Below are positions 52,679-61,615 of a stretch of DNA of 64,000 nucleotides, one piece after another. This DNA is from Bradyrhizobium stylosanthis (GTDB taxonomy: Bacteria > Pseudomonadota > Alphaproteobacteria > Rhizobiales > Xanthobacteraceae). A model generated the notes under the pieces. That model was not told the origin of the DNA and searched no databases. It saw only the letters and a program-made list of their open reading frames with translations. The stretch is taken from the NCBI RefSeq assembly GCF_001641335.1, contig NZ_LVEM01000001.1:1214580-1278579 (forward strand), written 5' to 3'. Made by a program: the position numbers and the translations under genes. Every line of letters begins with the position of its first letter. Position 1 is the stretch's first letter.

Positions 52679-53227
52679 TCAGTGCCGCCGCCCCCGCCAA
52701 TCGATGTTCGACTTGTCGCAAGCGTCCCGGATGTACGTCAGCGCCTCAAGAATATCCTTCCGTGGGGCCCAATGGTTTCGACCGAACGAGTCAGAAAATC
52801 CGACGCGTTGGTAATTTCCCTTCGCCAGCAACTCGTGGGCCGGAACGAGATAAGCACTGTAGGTTTCGCCGACTGCAATCTTTGCCGGAAAGCCAACTCC
52901 CAATCCGCCGCGCCTGTGGTCCAAGTAGCGCGGGAACGCTTCGAGGGTGGACAAGAGTCCATAACTTGTCGTCTGGCCGAAGTAACCGGTGAACTTCACT
53001 AGTGCTTTGCTTAGCGTGATATCGCCCGGTCCCATATTGGTGGCGCTCAGCTCTAACACCTCAGGAACCCAGTCGAGATCGTTGGCGATGATCTGCACCA
53101 TCTTGAATGAGACCCGGATCACCGGCTTCGGATAAATGAACTTCGACCAGACGTTCCAGATGAAGCTCGCGGCCGAGATGACCAGTGAGAACAGGCTAAT
53201 GATCAGAGCCCAATCGGCGGTTTGCAT
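52679..53227 (-). CDS. Membrane-anchored protein of unknown function
   Basis: A 182-residue protein with an N-terminal membrane segment (WALIISLFSLVISAASFIWN) and a beta-rich domain (PVIRVSFKMVQIIANDLDWV, VLELSATNMGPGDITLSKAL, IAVGETYSAYLVPAHELLAK, RVGFSDSFGRNHWAPRKDIL). It faces the gene at 51921 and both look like anchor-plus-Ig-fold proteins, which may form a pair. Part of the low-GC block by tRNA-Lys. Confidence 0.7.
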   Translation of the reverse strand: MQTADWALIISLFSLVISAASFIWNVWSKFIYPKPVIRVSFKMVQIIANDLDWVPEVLELSATNMGPGDITLSKALVKFTGYFGQTTSYGLLSTLEAFPRYLDHRRGGLGVGFPAKIAVGETYSAYLVPAHELLAKGNYQRVGFSDSFGRNHWAPRKDILEALTYIRDACDKSNIDWRGRRH

Positions 53228-53340
53228 GCTTGCGTTGCGTCCTTACCGGTGGGCCCTAACGCAATTCTCCACCATGGAGTCAAAATCGTTCTTGTGGTGC
53301 GAACGCTGGCCCATATGGTCCAAAGCTCGCAAGCAGGCTT

Positions 53341-53416
53341 TGGTGAGCGCGCTGGGGCTCGAACCCAGGACCCCGTGATTAAAAGTCACGTGCTCTACCG
53401 GCTGAGCTACGCGCTC
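53341..53416 (-). tRNA. tRNA-Lys (anticodon UUU)
   Basis: On the minus strand the 76-base gene starts GAGCGCG, pairing perfectly with CGCGCTC before A-CCA. The D arm is GCTCAGCCGGTAGAGC, the anticodon loop CTTTTAA gives anticodon UUU, and the T arm is CTGGG-TTCGAGC-CCCAG. CCA is encoded. The 3' end faces the low-GC block at 50.9-53.2 kb, the usual side for integrated elements. Confidence 0.97.
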
Positions 53417-53713
53417 CCATGGCCGCGGATGGCTTCGAAAGAGATTGCCATCGTCTTCGGACATTCGAGAAGCATGTCTTGCCGCAGCGCGTAAGGTTGC
53501 GTCGCGGGGAAAACCGGCTGTTTCCGGATCATGCTTTCGGCCCGCGCTGTGTAGGGGGAGTGGCTGCGCAGGTCAATAGTGCGGGTGGTTGCCGAAACTG
53601 TCGGCAGGGACGGGGATTTTCTCGCTGCTTCCGTTGGTTAAGCCGGAAGTTTCAACCTGATTGGCGGGTGGCTGTCCACGCCGAACTGCTGGGGGCGGCC
53701 GGAACGGTTCGGC

Positions 53714-53852
53714 CTGCATGGTTCGCCCGGCGATGCGGAGCATCGTCCGGACGCCCGCTTTGGCGGGCTCCTCACCATGAGGGTCTAAGGTCTTGCCGCG
53801 CCCCCTGACCTCATCCTGAGGGCCCGCCGAAGGCGGGCGTCTCGAAGGATGG
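53714..53852. repeat. Dispersed palindromic repeat, family C, copy 2
   Basis: A long imperfect palindrome with arms GACGCCCGCTTTGGCGGGC and GCCCGCCGAAGGCGGGCGTC around CTCACCATGAGGG and CCTCATCCTGAGGG. It shares CTCATGGTGAGG/TCATCCTGAGG words with the element at 14647-14759. It occupies much of the 450-bp gap 53417-53872, which holds no gene I can support. Confidence 0.7.
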
Positions 53853-53872
53853 CCGCAGGCGAGCTTCGTCCC

Positions 53873-56542
53873 TCAGTTCGCCTCGCGCCGGACCTCGTTC
53901 GGCACGGCTTGCGGCGTTCCCGCCGGGGTCGGGAGGGCGACCGGGCGCAGGCCGATCAGCTCGGCGGTGCGGATCGCGCTGTCGCGCCAGAACTGGAACG
54001 AGTTGATGCGGCTGAGCTCAAGGATGGCGATCGCGACCGCCGCCAGGAACGGCAGGCTCTGCAGCACCAGCACGCCGGCGAAGATGTAGATCTCGGTGAT
54101 CTGGCGGAAGCTGTTGGACGCCACCAGCACGCCGGCGCCGACCAGGAGCAGGGTGCCGATCACGGCCTCCCAGAACGCCTGGAACTCGATCGACATGCGC
54201 GAGAGGCCGCCCTTGGAGGTGCGGGCGAAGGCGATGTGCTCGGTGATCAGGCCCTGCGCCACCGCGCGCGACACCGTCCACTGCACGCTCATCGCGGCGA
54301 TCATGGCGCCTAACATCTGGCCCGGCTTGATCGCGACGCGGGCGCGGTACATCGACAGGAAGTGCACCAGCGAGACGATGAAGGCGCCGATGATCGGCAG
54401 CGTCAGGATCTTGTCGGGAATGGCGATGTCGGCAAAGGCGACGATCGGCACCCAGACGAGGTTGAGCAGCGCCACGACCACGCCGAGGCTTTCGGCGCCC
54501 AGCCAGTTCAGCCAGCCGAGGCCGTATTCGCGCTTCTGGTCCGCGGTCAGCCGGCTCGCGCCCGGCAGGAAGCGGCGCCAGTGCTTCTTGACGATCTGCA
54601 GGCCGCCATAGGCCCAGCGGTGACGCTGCTTCTTGAAGGCCTCGTAGGTGTCCGGCAGCAGGCCCGCGCCGTAGCGGGTGTTGGTGTAGTGCGTGACCCA
54701 GCCGAGCTCCTGGATCGCAAGGCCGAGATCTGAGTCCTCGCAGATCGTGTCGCTTGACCAGCCGCCGGCCATGTCCATCGCGGCGCGGCGGATCAGGCAC
54801 ATCGTGCCGTGCACGATGACGGCGTTGAGCTCGTTGCGCTGGACCATGCCGATGTCGAAGAAGCCGGCATATTCGCCGTTCATGATGTAGTGCATGATCG
54901 ACAGGTCGCCGTCGCGATGCTCCTGCGGCGCCTGCACGAGGCCGACGCGCGGGTCGGCAAAAGCCGGCACGAGATCCTTCAGCCAGTCGGGCTCGACGAC
55001 ATAGTCGGCATCGAGAATGCCGATGATCTCGGCATCGACGGCGGTGCGGTCCATCGCGATGCGCAGCGCGCCGGCCTTGAAGCCCTGCACCTTCTCGGCG
55101 TTGATGAACTTGAAGCGTTCACCGAGCGCGCGGCAATGGTCCTGGATCGGCTGCCAGAAGGCGGGATCCGGCGTGTTGTTGATGATGACCACGCATTCGT
55201 AGTTCGGATAGTTGAGCCGCGACAGCGCATCGAGCGTCTGCTTGAGCATGTCCACCGGCTCGTAATAAGCGGGGATGTGGATCGAGACCTTCGGATAGTA
55301 ATTCTCCGGCACGTTCTCGACCGGCTTGCCCTTGGCGAGCAGCCGCTGCGGCGGACGGCCGAAGGCGACCGCCGCGATCTCGTCGATGCGCGCCATCGCG
55401 ATCAGCACCAGCGGGACAAGCAGGATCATGCCGAGCGTCAGCGCGAAGGCCGAGCCGAAGATGAAATAGTGGCTGTTCCAGAACGCGAACACGATGGCCG
55501 TCCAGGCGCCGACGCCGTTGGCGGTGGCCGACAGCAGGAAGGCCTGCTTCGCGGTCGGCTTCTCCAGCCGCAGGATCGGCAGCGAGAGCAGGATGCCGAC
55601 CAGGAGCGCGATGCCCATCAGCTTCCAGTAGTCGGGATTCTCTACCGGGCCGGTCCAGGCGAATTTCGGCTCGCGGCTGGCGTTGAGGATGCCCCAGTAC
55701 GGACCGACGCCGCCTTCGAAGAATTTCCAGGGCTGATCGATGGCCTCGACGATGTTGTATTCCATGCCGATGGCTTCGGCGCGGCTGACGAAGTTGCGCA
55801 AGGTCAGCGCCTGCTGGAACGGACCGGGGTCGGCGTTGCGCAGATTGTAGCCCTGGCTCGGCCAGCCGAACTCGGCGATCACGATGCGCTTGCCGGGGAA
55901 CAAATTGCGCAACAGGTTGTAGCGGTCGACAGCCTGGTCGACCGCCTGGTCGGAACGGAAGTTCTCCCAGTAGGGCAGCACGTGCGCGGCGATGAAATCG
56001 ACGTTGGAGGCAAGGTCCGGATTGTCGCGCCAGATGTTCCAGATCTCGCCGGTCGTGACGGGCACGCGGACCGAGCCCTTGACCTTCTTGATCATGTCGA
56101 TGAGGTCTTCGACCTTCTGCTCGCCGCGGTAGATCACCTCGTTGCCGACCACGACGCCGACGACGTTGCTGTTCTTGCGGGCGAGTTCGATCGCCGCCTT
56201 GATCTCGCGCTCGTTGCGATCCTTGTCCTTGTCGATCCAGGCGCCGACGGTGACCTTGAGGCCGAACTCGGCCGCGATCGGCGGCACCAGTTCCACGCCG
56301 CCCGTGGACGAATACAGGCGGATCGCGCGCGTCATCGTCGACAGCGTCTTCAGGTCGGCGCGGATTTTCTCCACGCTCGGGATGTTGTCGATGTCGGGGT
56401 GGGCCGAGCCTTCGAACGGCGCGTAGGACACGCTGGGCAGCAGGCCCCTGAAATCGGGCGCGGGTTCCCTGTCGCGCAGGACTCCCCAGAGCCCGGCGTG
56501 AAGCACAGACACAAGCAACAGAACGGCGGCGACAACGCGCAT
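53873..56542 (-). CDS. ndvB: NdvB-type cyclic beta-1,3/1,6-glucan synthase
   Basis: A protein of 889 residues. The N-terminal half is a GH17-like glucan domain (VSYAPFEGSAHPD, VVGNEVIYRGE, VIAEFGWPSQGYN, IVEAIDQPWKFFEGGVGPYW). The C-terminal half is a processive GT2 glycosyltransferase with the motifs VSIHIPAYYEPVDMLKQTLD, DADY, TICEDSDLG and QRHRW, plus several membrane segments. This two-part layout matches NdvB of Bradyrhizobium, required for cyclic beta-(1,3),(1,6)-glucans that aid osmotic adaptation and nodulation. The start at 56542 is the first Met before the membrane segment. Confidence 0.9.
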   Translation of the reverse strand: MRVVAAVLLLVSVLHAGLWGVLRDREPAPDFRGLLPSVSYAPFEGSAHPDIDNIPSVEKIRADLKTLSTMTRAIRLYSSTGGVELVPPIAAEFGLKVTVGAWIDKDKDRNEREIKAAIELARKNSNVVGVVVGNEVIYRGEQKVEDLIDMIKKVKGSVRVPVTTGEIWNIWRDNPDLASNVDFIAAHVLPYWENFRSDQAVDQAVDRYNLLRNLFPGKRIVIAEFGWPSQGYNLRNADPGPFQQALTLRNFVSRAEAIGMEYNIVEAIDQPWKFFEGGVGPYWGILNASREPKFAWTGPVENPDYWKLMGIALLVGILLSLPILRLEKPTAKQAFLLSATANGVGAWTAIVFAFWNSHYFIFGSAFALTLGMILLVPLVLIAMARIDEIAAVAFGRPPQRLLAKGKPVENVPENYYPKVSIHIPAYYEPVDMLKQTLDALSRLNYPNYECVVIINNTPDPAFWQPIQDHCRALGERFKFINAEKVQGFKAGALRIAMDRTAVDAEIIGILDADYVVEPDWLKDLVPAFADPRVGLVQAPQEHRDGDLSIMHYIMNGEYAGFFDIGMVQRNELNAVIVHGTMCLIRRAAMDMAGGWSSDTICEDSDLGLAIQELGWVTHYTNTRYGAGLLPDTYEAFKKQRHRWAYGGLQIVKKHWRRFLPGASRLTADQKREYGLGWLNWLGAESLGVVVALLNLVWVPIVAFADIAIPDKILTLPIIGAFIVSLVHFLSMYRARVAIKPGQMLGAMIAAMSVQWTVSRAVAQGLITEHIAFARTSKGGLSRMSIEFQAFWEAVIGTLLLVGAGVLVASNSFRQITEIYIFAGVLVLQSLPFLAAVAIAILELSRINSFQFWRDSAIRTAELIGLRPVALPTPAGTPQAVPNEVRREAN

Positions 56543-56757
56543 CGCGGCTAAACCAAAAGGGGCTGAGGTGGCAGGGAAGCGGACCCGACCCCGAGATCCG
56601 ACCAAGTCCGCGGCAAAGGGAGCATATCGCTGCCGCGCGGTTTCACAACTGTCATGGGCTCATGTCCTTATGAGGGCATGGGCTTTTCGAGCTCGCGTGG
56701 CAGTGCCAACCGCCTCTATGGCCGATCGTTCCTGAACGGCAGCTGAAACGATCGCGG

Positions 56758-57351
56758 CTATTTCTGGGGCGCCGGTGTCGGACTTGTCGCAGGCGAGGGG
56801 CTGGCGGCCGGCTGCGGCTGCGCAGCGTTGGCGGCGGGCGCTGCCGGCTGGGAGGCGGCGGCGGCGGCCTGCTGCGGCTGGGAGGCCGGGTTGATCCAGC
56901 AGGCGTGCACGCGGCTGTCCAGGGTCTCGGCGACCTTGGGATCGATCTGGCCGCCGAAGCGGGTCAGGCAGCGGAACGCGGCCTGGATGTGGCCGCCGGG
57001 GCAGCCGAAGCGGTCGTAGAGGTCGAGATGGCGGAACGCGGTATCGAGGTCATCCCGCCACATCAGCCGCACCACGCGCCGGCCGAGCCAGACGCATTCG
57101 GGGTTGCCGGCCGGGCCGTTGATGACCTGGGCGGCTTCGGCGAACTCGTCGGTGCGGCGCTGGTTCTGGGCGGCGTCCTTGGCGGCGGCGTCGGCGGGCT
57201 GGGCGGCGGCCTTGCCCTGGTCGGGAGCCGGGGAGCCGCTCTGGGCGGAAGCGCCGGTCAGGCCGGCCAGACCGAGAAGGGCGGAAACGGCCAAGGTGGC
57301 GGCGAACTGCCGCAGGACCGCATTTCGTGACTGACGCACCCGTTGCCGCAT
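56758..57351 (-). CDS. ndvD: NdvD-type small exported protein of the glucan locus
   Basis: A 197-residue protein between ndvB and ndvC, with a signal sequence (RNAVLRQFAATLAVSALLGL, cleavage after ASAQ), a Cys-containing domain (NPECVWLGRRVVRLMWRDDL, RFGCPGGHIQAAFRCLTRFG, VHACWINPA) and a Pro/Ala/Gln-rich tail. In Bradyrhizobium a locus called ndvD is described between ndvB and ndvC and is needed for glucan-dependent symbiosis; the position and size class fit, so the symbol is by context. The start is uncertain, with the frame open to 57564. Confidence 0.7.
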   Translation of the reverse strand: MRQRVRQSRNAVLRQFAATLAVSALLGLAGLTGASAQSGSPAPDQGKAAAQPADAAAKDAAQNQRRTDEFAEAAQVINGPAGNPECVWLGRRVVRLMWRDDLDTAFRHLDLYDRFGCPGGHIQAAFRCLTRFGGQIDPKVAETLDSRVHACWINPASQPQQAAAAASQPAAPAANAAQPQPAASPSPATSPTPAPQK

Positions 57352-57567
57352 GAATTCCCCAACTTCTCCACTGACCGCCCGCGTCAGGATCCCCGCGGAC
57401 GCGCCGGTGATGGCGTCCAAATGGGTCTCCAATGCGGCGGAAAATTCCCGCCAAGTCCCATGACCGGTATTTCGAATTTTGTCCAGCAAAGTCACGATCC
57501 TAGGCCTCTGTCGAACGGCCGCAGGTAAATTCCTTGGGGGAGCGATCGATCCATCCGGCATCACCTC

Positions 57568-59238
57568 TTGGCAGATGGCGTGCGAGCAGGTAATCGACGG
57601 CCCTTCGCGGAGGACGGAACTATTTCTCTTCGTACGCCACTGGCGCTTCTGCTCGTCTCACTGGGTGCGATTGCTGCCGTGTGGTGGTGGCTTGCCACGC
57701 CAATCACGCTCGCGCGCGCGCCGATCGATCCTGCCGACAAGGTTCAGTGCGTCTCCTATGCGCCGTTCCGGGGCGATCAGTCGCCGCTGAACGCGTGGAC
57801 CCATATTGAAGCCGATCAGATCGAGCAGGATTTGCGTCAGCTCAAGGAGATCACCGACTGCGTCCGCACCTATTCCATGGAGAATGGGCTCGACCAGGTT
57901 CCGGCGATCGCCGCCAAGGTCGGCGGGATGAAGGTGCTGCAGGGCATCTGGCTCTCCAGCAACCGCACCAAGAATTTCGAGCAGGCCGCGCTCGCCGTCC
58001 GCCTGTCCAAGGATTTCCCCGGCATCGTCACCAGCATCATCGTCGGCAACGAGGTGCTGCTGCGCGGCGAGATGACGACCGCCGATCTCGTCTCCATCAT
58101 CCGCTCGGTGAAGGCGCAGGTCAGCGTGCCCGTCACCTACGCCGATGTCTGGGAATTCTGGCTGAAGAACCGCGAGGTCTATGACGCCGTCGACTTCGTC
58201 ACCATCCACATCCTGCCCTATTGGGAGGACTTCCCGGTCAAGGCGAAATTCGCCGCCGCCCATGTCGAGGCCATCCGCGAGCGCATGGCGGTGGCCTTTC
58301 CGGGCAAGGAGATCCTGATCGGCGAGACCGGCTGGCCGAGCGAGGGGCGCATGCGCGAGGGCGCGCTGCCGTCGCGCACCAACCAGGCGCGCGTCGTCTC
58401 GGAAATCCTCGGCCTTGCGAAGGCGAACAAGTTTCGCGTCAACCTGATCGAGTCCTACGACCAGCCCTGGAAGCGCAAGCTGGAAGGCACCGTCGGCGGC
58501 TATTGGGGCCTGTTCGATTCCGTGCGCCGCGAGCTGAAATATCCGCCGGGCCAGCCGATCAGCAATTTCCCGTCCTGGAAATGGTACATGGGCGCGGGCA
58601 TGGGCCTGTGCGTGCTGGTGTTCGCGGTGGCGCTGATCACGCTGCGGCGGCGGCCCTGGACGCCGCGCTTCTCGGCCTGGCTCGGTGTCGCCATCTCGGC
58701 GACCACGGCGGGCAGCCTGCTCGGGATCGGCATCGACAAGATGTACTACGAGAGCTACGGCATCGGCGGCTGGCTGCACTGGGGTGCGCTGCTGCTCGCC
58801 GGCATCCTGGCGCCGATCTTCTGCGCGCAGGCGATGGTGATCGGCCGCAGCCTGCCGACGTTCCTGGATCTGCTAGGCCCGCGCGAGGGCCGAAAATGGT
58901 CGAAGCTCACCGCCGTGCTCGGCCTGACGCTGGCGCTGACCGCTGTCATCGCGGCACAGACCGCGCTCGCCTTCGTGTTCGACCCGCGCTACCACGATTT
59001 CCCCTACGCCTCGCTGACGATGGCGGTGGTGCCGTTCGCGCTGTTGATGCTGAACCGCCCGCAGGTCGGCCAGCGTCCGATCGCGGAAGCGGTGTTCGCG
59101 GGCGTGCTGACGCTGTCGGCGATCTACGTGCTGTTCAACGAGGGGCGCGACAACTGGCAGTCGCTGTGGACCTGCGCGATGTATCTGTTGTTCGCGCTCA
59201 CGCTGTGGCGGGCGCGGGCCGAGCAAATCCAAGAATGA
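57568..59238 (+). CDS. ndvC: NdvC-type beta-1,6-glucan synthesis protein
   Basis: A protein of about 556 residues, one membrane segment at the N-terminus (LALLLVSLGAIAAVWWWLAT), a GH17-like domain resembling that of NdvB (SIIVGNEVLLRGEMTTADLV, VDFVTIHILPYWEDFP, ILIGETGWPSEGRM, NLIESYDQPWKRKLEGTVGG) and a C-terminal part with about eight membrane segments. Size and layout fit NdvC of Bradyrhizobium, which affects beta-(1,6) linkages. The catalytic acid and nucleophile of GH17 (E in GNE and E in GETGWPS) are present. The frame opens with TTG at 57568; the true start is uncertain. Confidence 0.88.
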   Translation: MADGVRAGNRRPFAEDGTISLRTPLALLLVSLGAIAAVWWWLATPITLARAPIDPADKVQCVSYAPFRGDQSPLNAWTHIEADQIEQDLRQLKEITDCVRTYSMENGLDQVPAIAAKVGGMKVLQGIWLSSNRTKNFEQAALAVRLSKDFPGIVTSIIVGNEVLLRGEMTTADLVSIIRSVKAQVSVPVTYADVWEFWLKNREVYDAVDFVTIHILPYWEDFPVKAKFAAAHVEAIRERMAVAFPGKEILIGETGWPSEGRMREGALPSRTNQARVVSEILGLAKANKFRVNLIESYDQPWKRKLEGTVGGYWGLFDSVRRELKYPPGQPISNFPSWKWYMGAGMGLCVLVFAVALITLRRRPWTPRFSAWLGVAISATTAGSLLGIGIDKMYYESYGIGGWLHWGALLLAGILAPIFCAQAMVIGRSLPTFLDLLGPREGRKWSKLTAVLGLTLALTAVIAAQTALAFVFDPRYHDFPYASLTMAVVPFALLMLNRPQVGQRPIAEAVFAGVLTLSAIYVLFNEGRDNWQSLWTCAMYLLFALTLWRARAEQIQE

Positions 59239-59578
59239 ACAGGCCGATCGCAAGGCCCGACAGCACGACGTTGTAGAGCACGATGCCGAGGCCGGCGGCG
59301 ATGATGCCGACGGTCAGGAGCACGATCGACGGCCGCATCAGGTTGAGCGTCGCCACCACCAGCGCGACGATGCCGAACACCGAATTCTTGAACAGCACGG
59401 TCGACACCGAGCGCGCCTTGCAGATCAGCGTCTGCAGGCCGGCGTCGCAGGCAAGGCCGACGGTCGAGAGCTCGATGCCGAGATAGCGCAGATAGAGCGC
59501 ATAGCCGACGCTGGCAAAACCGACGACGATCAGGAACTGCACCTGGTAGGGCGTAAGGCGGAAGGGCTTTTTTGTCAT
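59198..59578 (-). CDS. Small integral membrane protein
   Basis: A 126-residue protein with four membrane segments (FLIVVGFASVGYALYLRYLG, VFGIVALVVATLNLM, IVLLTVGIIAAGLGIVLYNV, LSGLAIGLFILGFA) and two Cys in a loop (ACDAGLQTLICKARS), which could form a disulfide. It overlaps the 3' end of ndvC by 41 bp on the opposite strand. The Cys-loop pattern is reminiscent of vitamin K epoxide reductase/DsbB-like small proteins but without a clear CxxC. Confidence 0.75.
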   Translation of the reverse strand: MTKKPFRLTPYQVQFLIVVGFASVGYALYLRYLGIELSTVGLACDAGLQTLICKARSVSTVLFKNSVFGIVALVVATLNLMRPSIVLLTVGIIAAGLGIVLYNVVLSGLAIGLFILGFARPAPATA

Positions 59579-59718
59579 GGCCGCAATATGGTCGGGATGA
59601 CGGACAGGGGCAACAGGGGCGAGGCACTTTTCTGTCTATCAAGCGCGCGCCGTTCGGCCGGTGATCAAGTCAGGACCGTGAACTGCGTGCTATCCTTGTC
59701 GCAGCGGGGGGTGCTGAA

Positions 59719-59937
59719 ATGGATGTCGAGCAGGTTCAAGACAGGAAGAGCTTTCTCGCGTTCGTAGCGGCAATGCGCAACGAATTGCAAACGGGCGCAA
59801 AGGGCTGGGAAAACGTCGATCTCGCTGACTTCCTCGAAGCGATGGCGGCTTGGGCGCACGACTCGCACGACCCAGCGGACCCCAACCCGTGGCGACACGC
59901 GGCTGCCTTGATGCGGGCGGGTATGCTGTACGAGTAG
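59719..59937 (+). CDS. DUF7660-like small protein
   Basis: A protein of 72 residues, helical, with the pattern SFLAFVAAMRNEL, WENVDLADFLEAMAAWAHDS and WRHAAALMRAGMLYE, matching the small DUF7660/immunity-like family. GGGGG precedes the ATG. Members often lie in variable loci. No partner toxin is visible. Confidence 0.65.
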   Translation: MDVEQVQDRKSFLAFVAAMRNELQTGAKGWENVDLADFLEAMAAWAHDSHDPADPNPWRHAAALMRAGMLYE

Positions 59938-60015
59938 GTGTTGCTCAGAGTGTATTCGGCGCCATCAGCGATGCTGATGCCGCAAGCGAATGATCCGGCC
60001 GGCGCGAACCTTTCC

Positions 60016-61440
60016 CTACCGCCTGAAGAACGACGTCAGCGTCGATCCCGCCGATGCCGTCTCTGGCTTTGCCTGTGCGGCCGGCTGCGGGGCCGCGGGG
60101 GCAGGTGCGGGCTCTTCGCGCCTCGAGGAGCGCTTTGAGGAGTAGCTGCGGCGGCGCTTGTCGGGCTTTGCATTCGGCGCGGGCGCGGGTGCGGTCTCGG
60201 CTTGCGGCGCCGCCTCGTTCTTGTCGGCGCTCTTGTCCTGCACCCGGTCCTGGGACTTCTCCTGTCCGTTGTCCTGCGACTTCTCTTGTCCCTTGTCTTG
60301 TCCCTTGTCTTGGCTCTTCTCCTGGCTCTTCTCCGAACCGCCGCGCATCGACAGCCGCTGGCCGTCGAACACGGTGGTGTCGCAGTGGCGGTTGTTCTCG
60401 GAGAGCCCGGCGCAGAGCTTTGCGGCGGCCGCGGCATTGATCAGCGGGCCGGCCCCCAGGCGCAGCTGCATGCCGAGGCCGTTGGTGCCTTCCTTGATCA
60501 TGATGATCGGCCGCAGCGCTGCGACTTCCGGATTGGATTTTGTCACGCCGCGCCAGAGCGCACGCAGGCCGTCGACCGAGTTGGCGCCGCCAAGGTCGAT
60601 CGCAAAGCGCGTCTGCTGGACCGCAATGGCCGGCGCTTCGCTCTCGGTGGCCTCCGGCGGCTTGGCTGCAACGGCCGCGACCTCGGTCGGGGCGGGCGCT
60701 GCTTCAGGCTTCTTCTCGGCGGCCTTCTCGGTCGCGTCGGGTTGAACCAGCCTGGATGCGGCGGGATCAGGCGGCGCCATGATCGACTTGGACGGCACCA
60801 GCGGAAGTATCGGCAGCGCCGAGGTGGTTGCCGGCGCCTGCGATACCAGCGATGCGGCGGCCGCGCTTTGCGGCGGCGGATTTGCCGGCTCCTTCGCGGT
60901 ATCCCTGACTGCGTCCTTGGCGGGCTCCTTCGCCTGCTCCCTGGCGCTCGCGCGCGGCTTGTCGGCGGAGGGCGCGGGCACCGAGGCGACCGGGCCGACG
61001 CTGGGGGCTGCGGATGCGGCTTGCGCCTCAGGAGCGTCCTGCGGCTTCGCGGCCTGTTTGGCGATGGCGCCGGTGACGGAATCCAGGCCCTGCTCCAGCA
61101 CGGTGACGCGCGAATAGAGCCGATCGCGATCGGTGTTCAGCGTCTCGATGGCGGCGGCGAGGCGCCGCGCCTCGTTCTGGCTTTCCCGGGTCAGTTGCTG
61201 CAGCCGGTCGGCCTGGCGCGTCAGATCGGCGGCGGCGACCTGATCGCGGCGCCAGCCGAGCTGGGCCTGGTTGGCCATCACCGCGATGACGACGGCGCCG
61301 ACGGCGGTCACGCCCCACGTGCCCAGGCGCCACATCATGCGGCGGTCGAACGTGCTTTCCTCGGCCCAAAGCCCGGAGAACAGCCCGCCGGTCTCCTTGG
61401 CGCCGAAGGCATCCGCCAGTAGGTCGGAATCCTTTGCCAT
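60016..61440 (-). CDS. Membrane protein with SPOR-like domain and charged repeats
   Basis: A 474-residue protein with one membrane segment (MWRLGTWGVTAVGAVVIAVM, residues 36-55), a coiled-coil part (LTRQADRLQQLTRESQNEAR), long Ala/Pro/Lys-rich disordered stretches, and a SPOR-like core (FAIDLGGANSVDGLRALWRG to NRHCDTTVFDGQRL). A tandem run of Lys/Ser/Gln/Asp repeats (E-K-S-Q-D-K-G-Q type) is coded at about 60225-60345. The C-terminus is basic (KRRRSYSSKRSSRREE). It probably binds cell wall or acts at the division site; not proven. Confidence 0.75.
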   Translation of the reverse strand: MAKDSDLLADAFGAKETGGLFSGLWAEESTFDRRMMWRLGTWGVTAVGAVVIAVMANQAQLGWRRDQVAAADLTRQADRLQQLTRESQNEARRLAAAIETLNTDRDRLYSRVTVLEQGLDSVTGAIAKQAAKPQDAPEAQAASAAPSVGPVASVPAPSADKPRASAREQAKEPAKDAVRDTAKEPANPPPQSAAAASLVSQAPATTSALPILPLVPSKSIMAPPDPAASRLVQPDATEKAAEKKPEAAPAPTEVAAVAAKPPEATESEAPAIAVQQTRFAIDLGGANSVDGLRALWRGVTKSNPEVAALRPIIMIKEGTNGLGMQLRLGAGPLINAAAAAKLCAGLSENNRHCDTTVFDGQRLSMRGGSEKSQEKSQDKGQDKGQEKSQDNGQEKSQDRVQDKSADKNEAAPQAETAPAPAPNAKPDKRRRSYSSKRSSRREEPAPAPAAPQPAAQAKPETASAGSTLTSFFRR

Positions 61441-61615
61441 GAACGTTAAATGCCCAGCCCCTGTCCGGCTTCCCCGAATCAATCAAGGAACATTAACAGG
61501 AAAACCCCGTCGCACTTGAATTCCGGGCGTTTGCGGGGGTAGCAAGGCGGCAGCTCACGAGGGCGGCGCACCGCCTGCCGCGCCAATTGATTCGGCCGTA
61601 TCTGACAGGATTTCG

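Noticed and set aside
53419..53808. 129-codon frame beside tRNA-Lys
   Set aside because: It runs into the family C palindromic repeat and shows no coding character.
59198..59578. VKOR/DsbB-type enzyme
   Set aside because: Four membrane helices and a two-Cys loop are suggestive, but the CxxC active-site motif is missing, so it is left as a membrane protein of unknown function.
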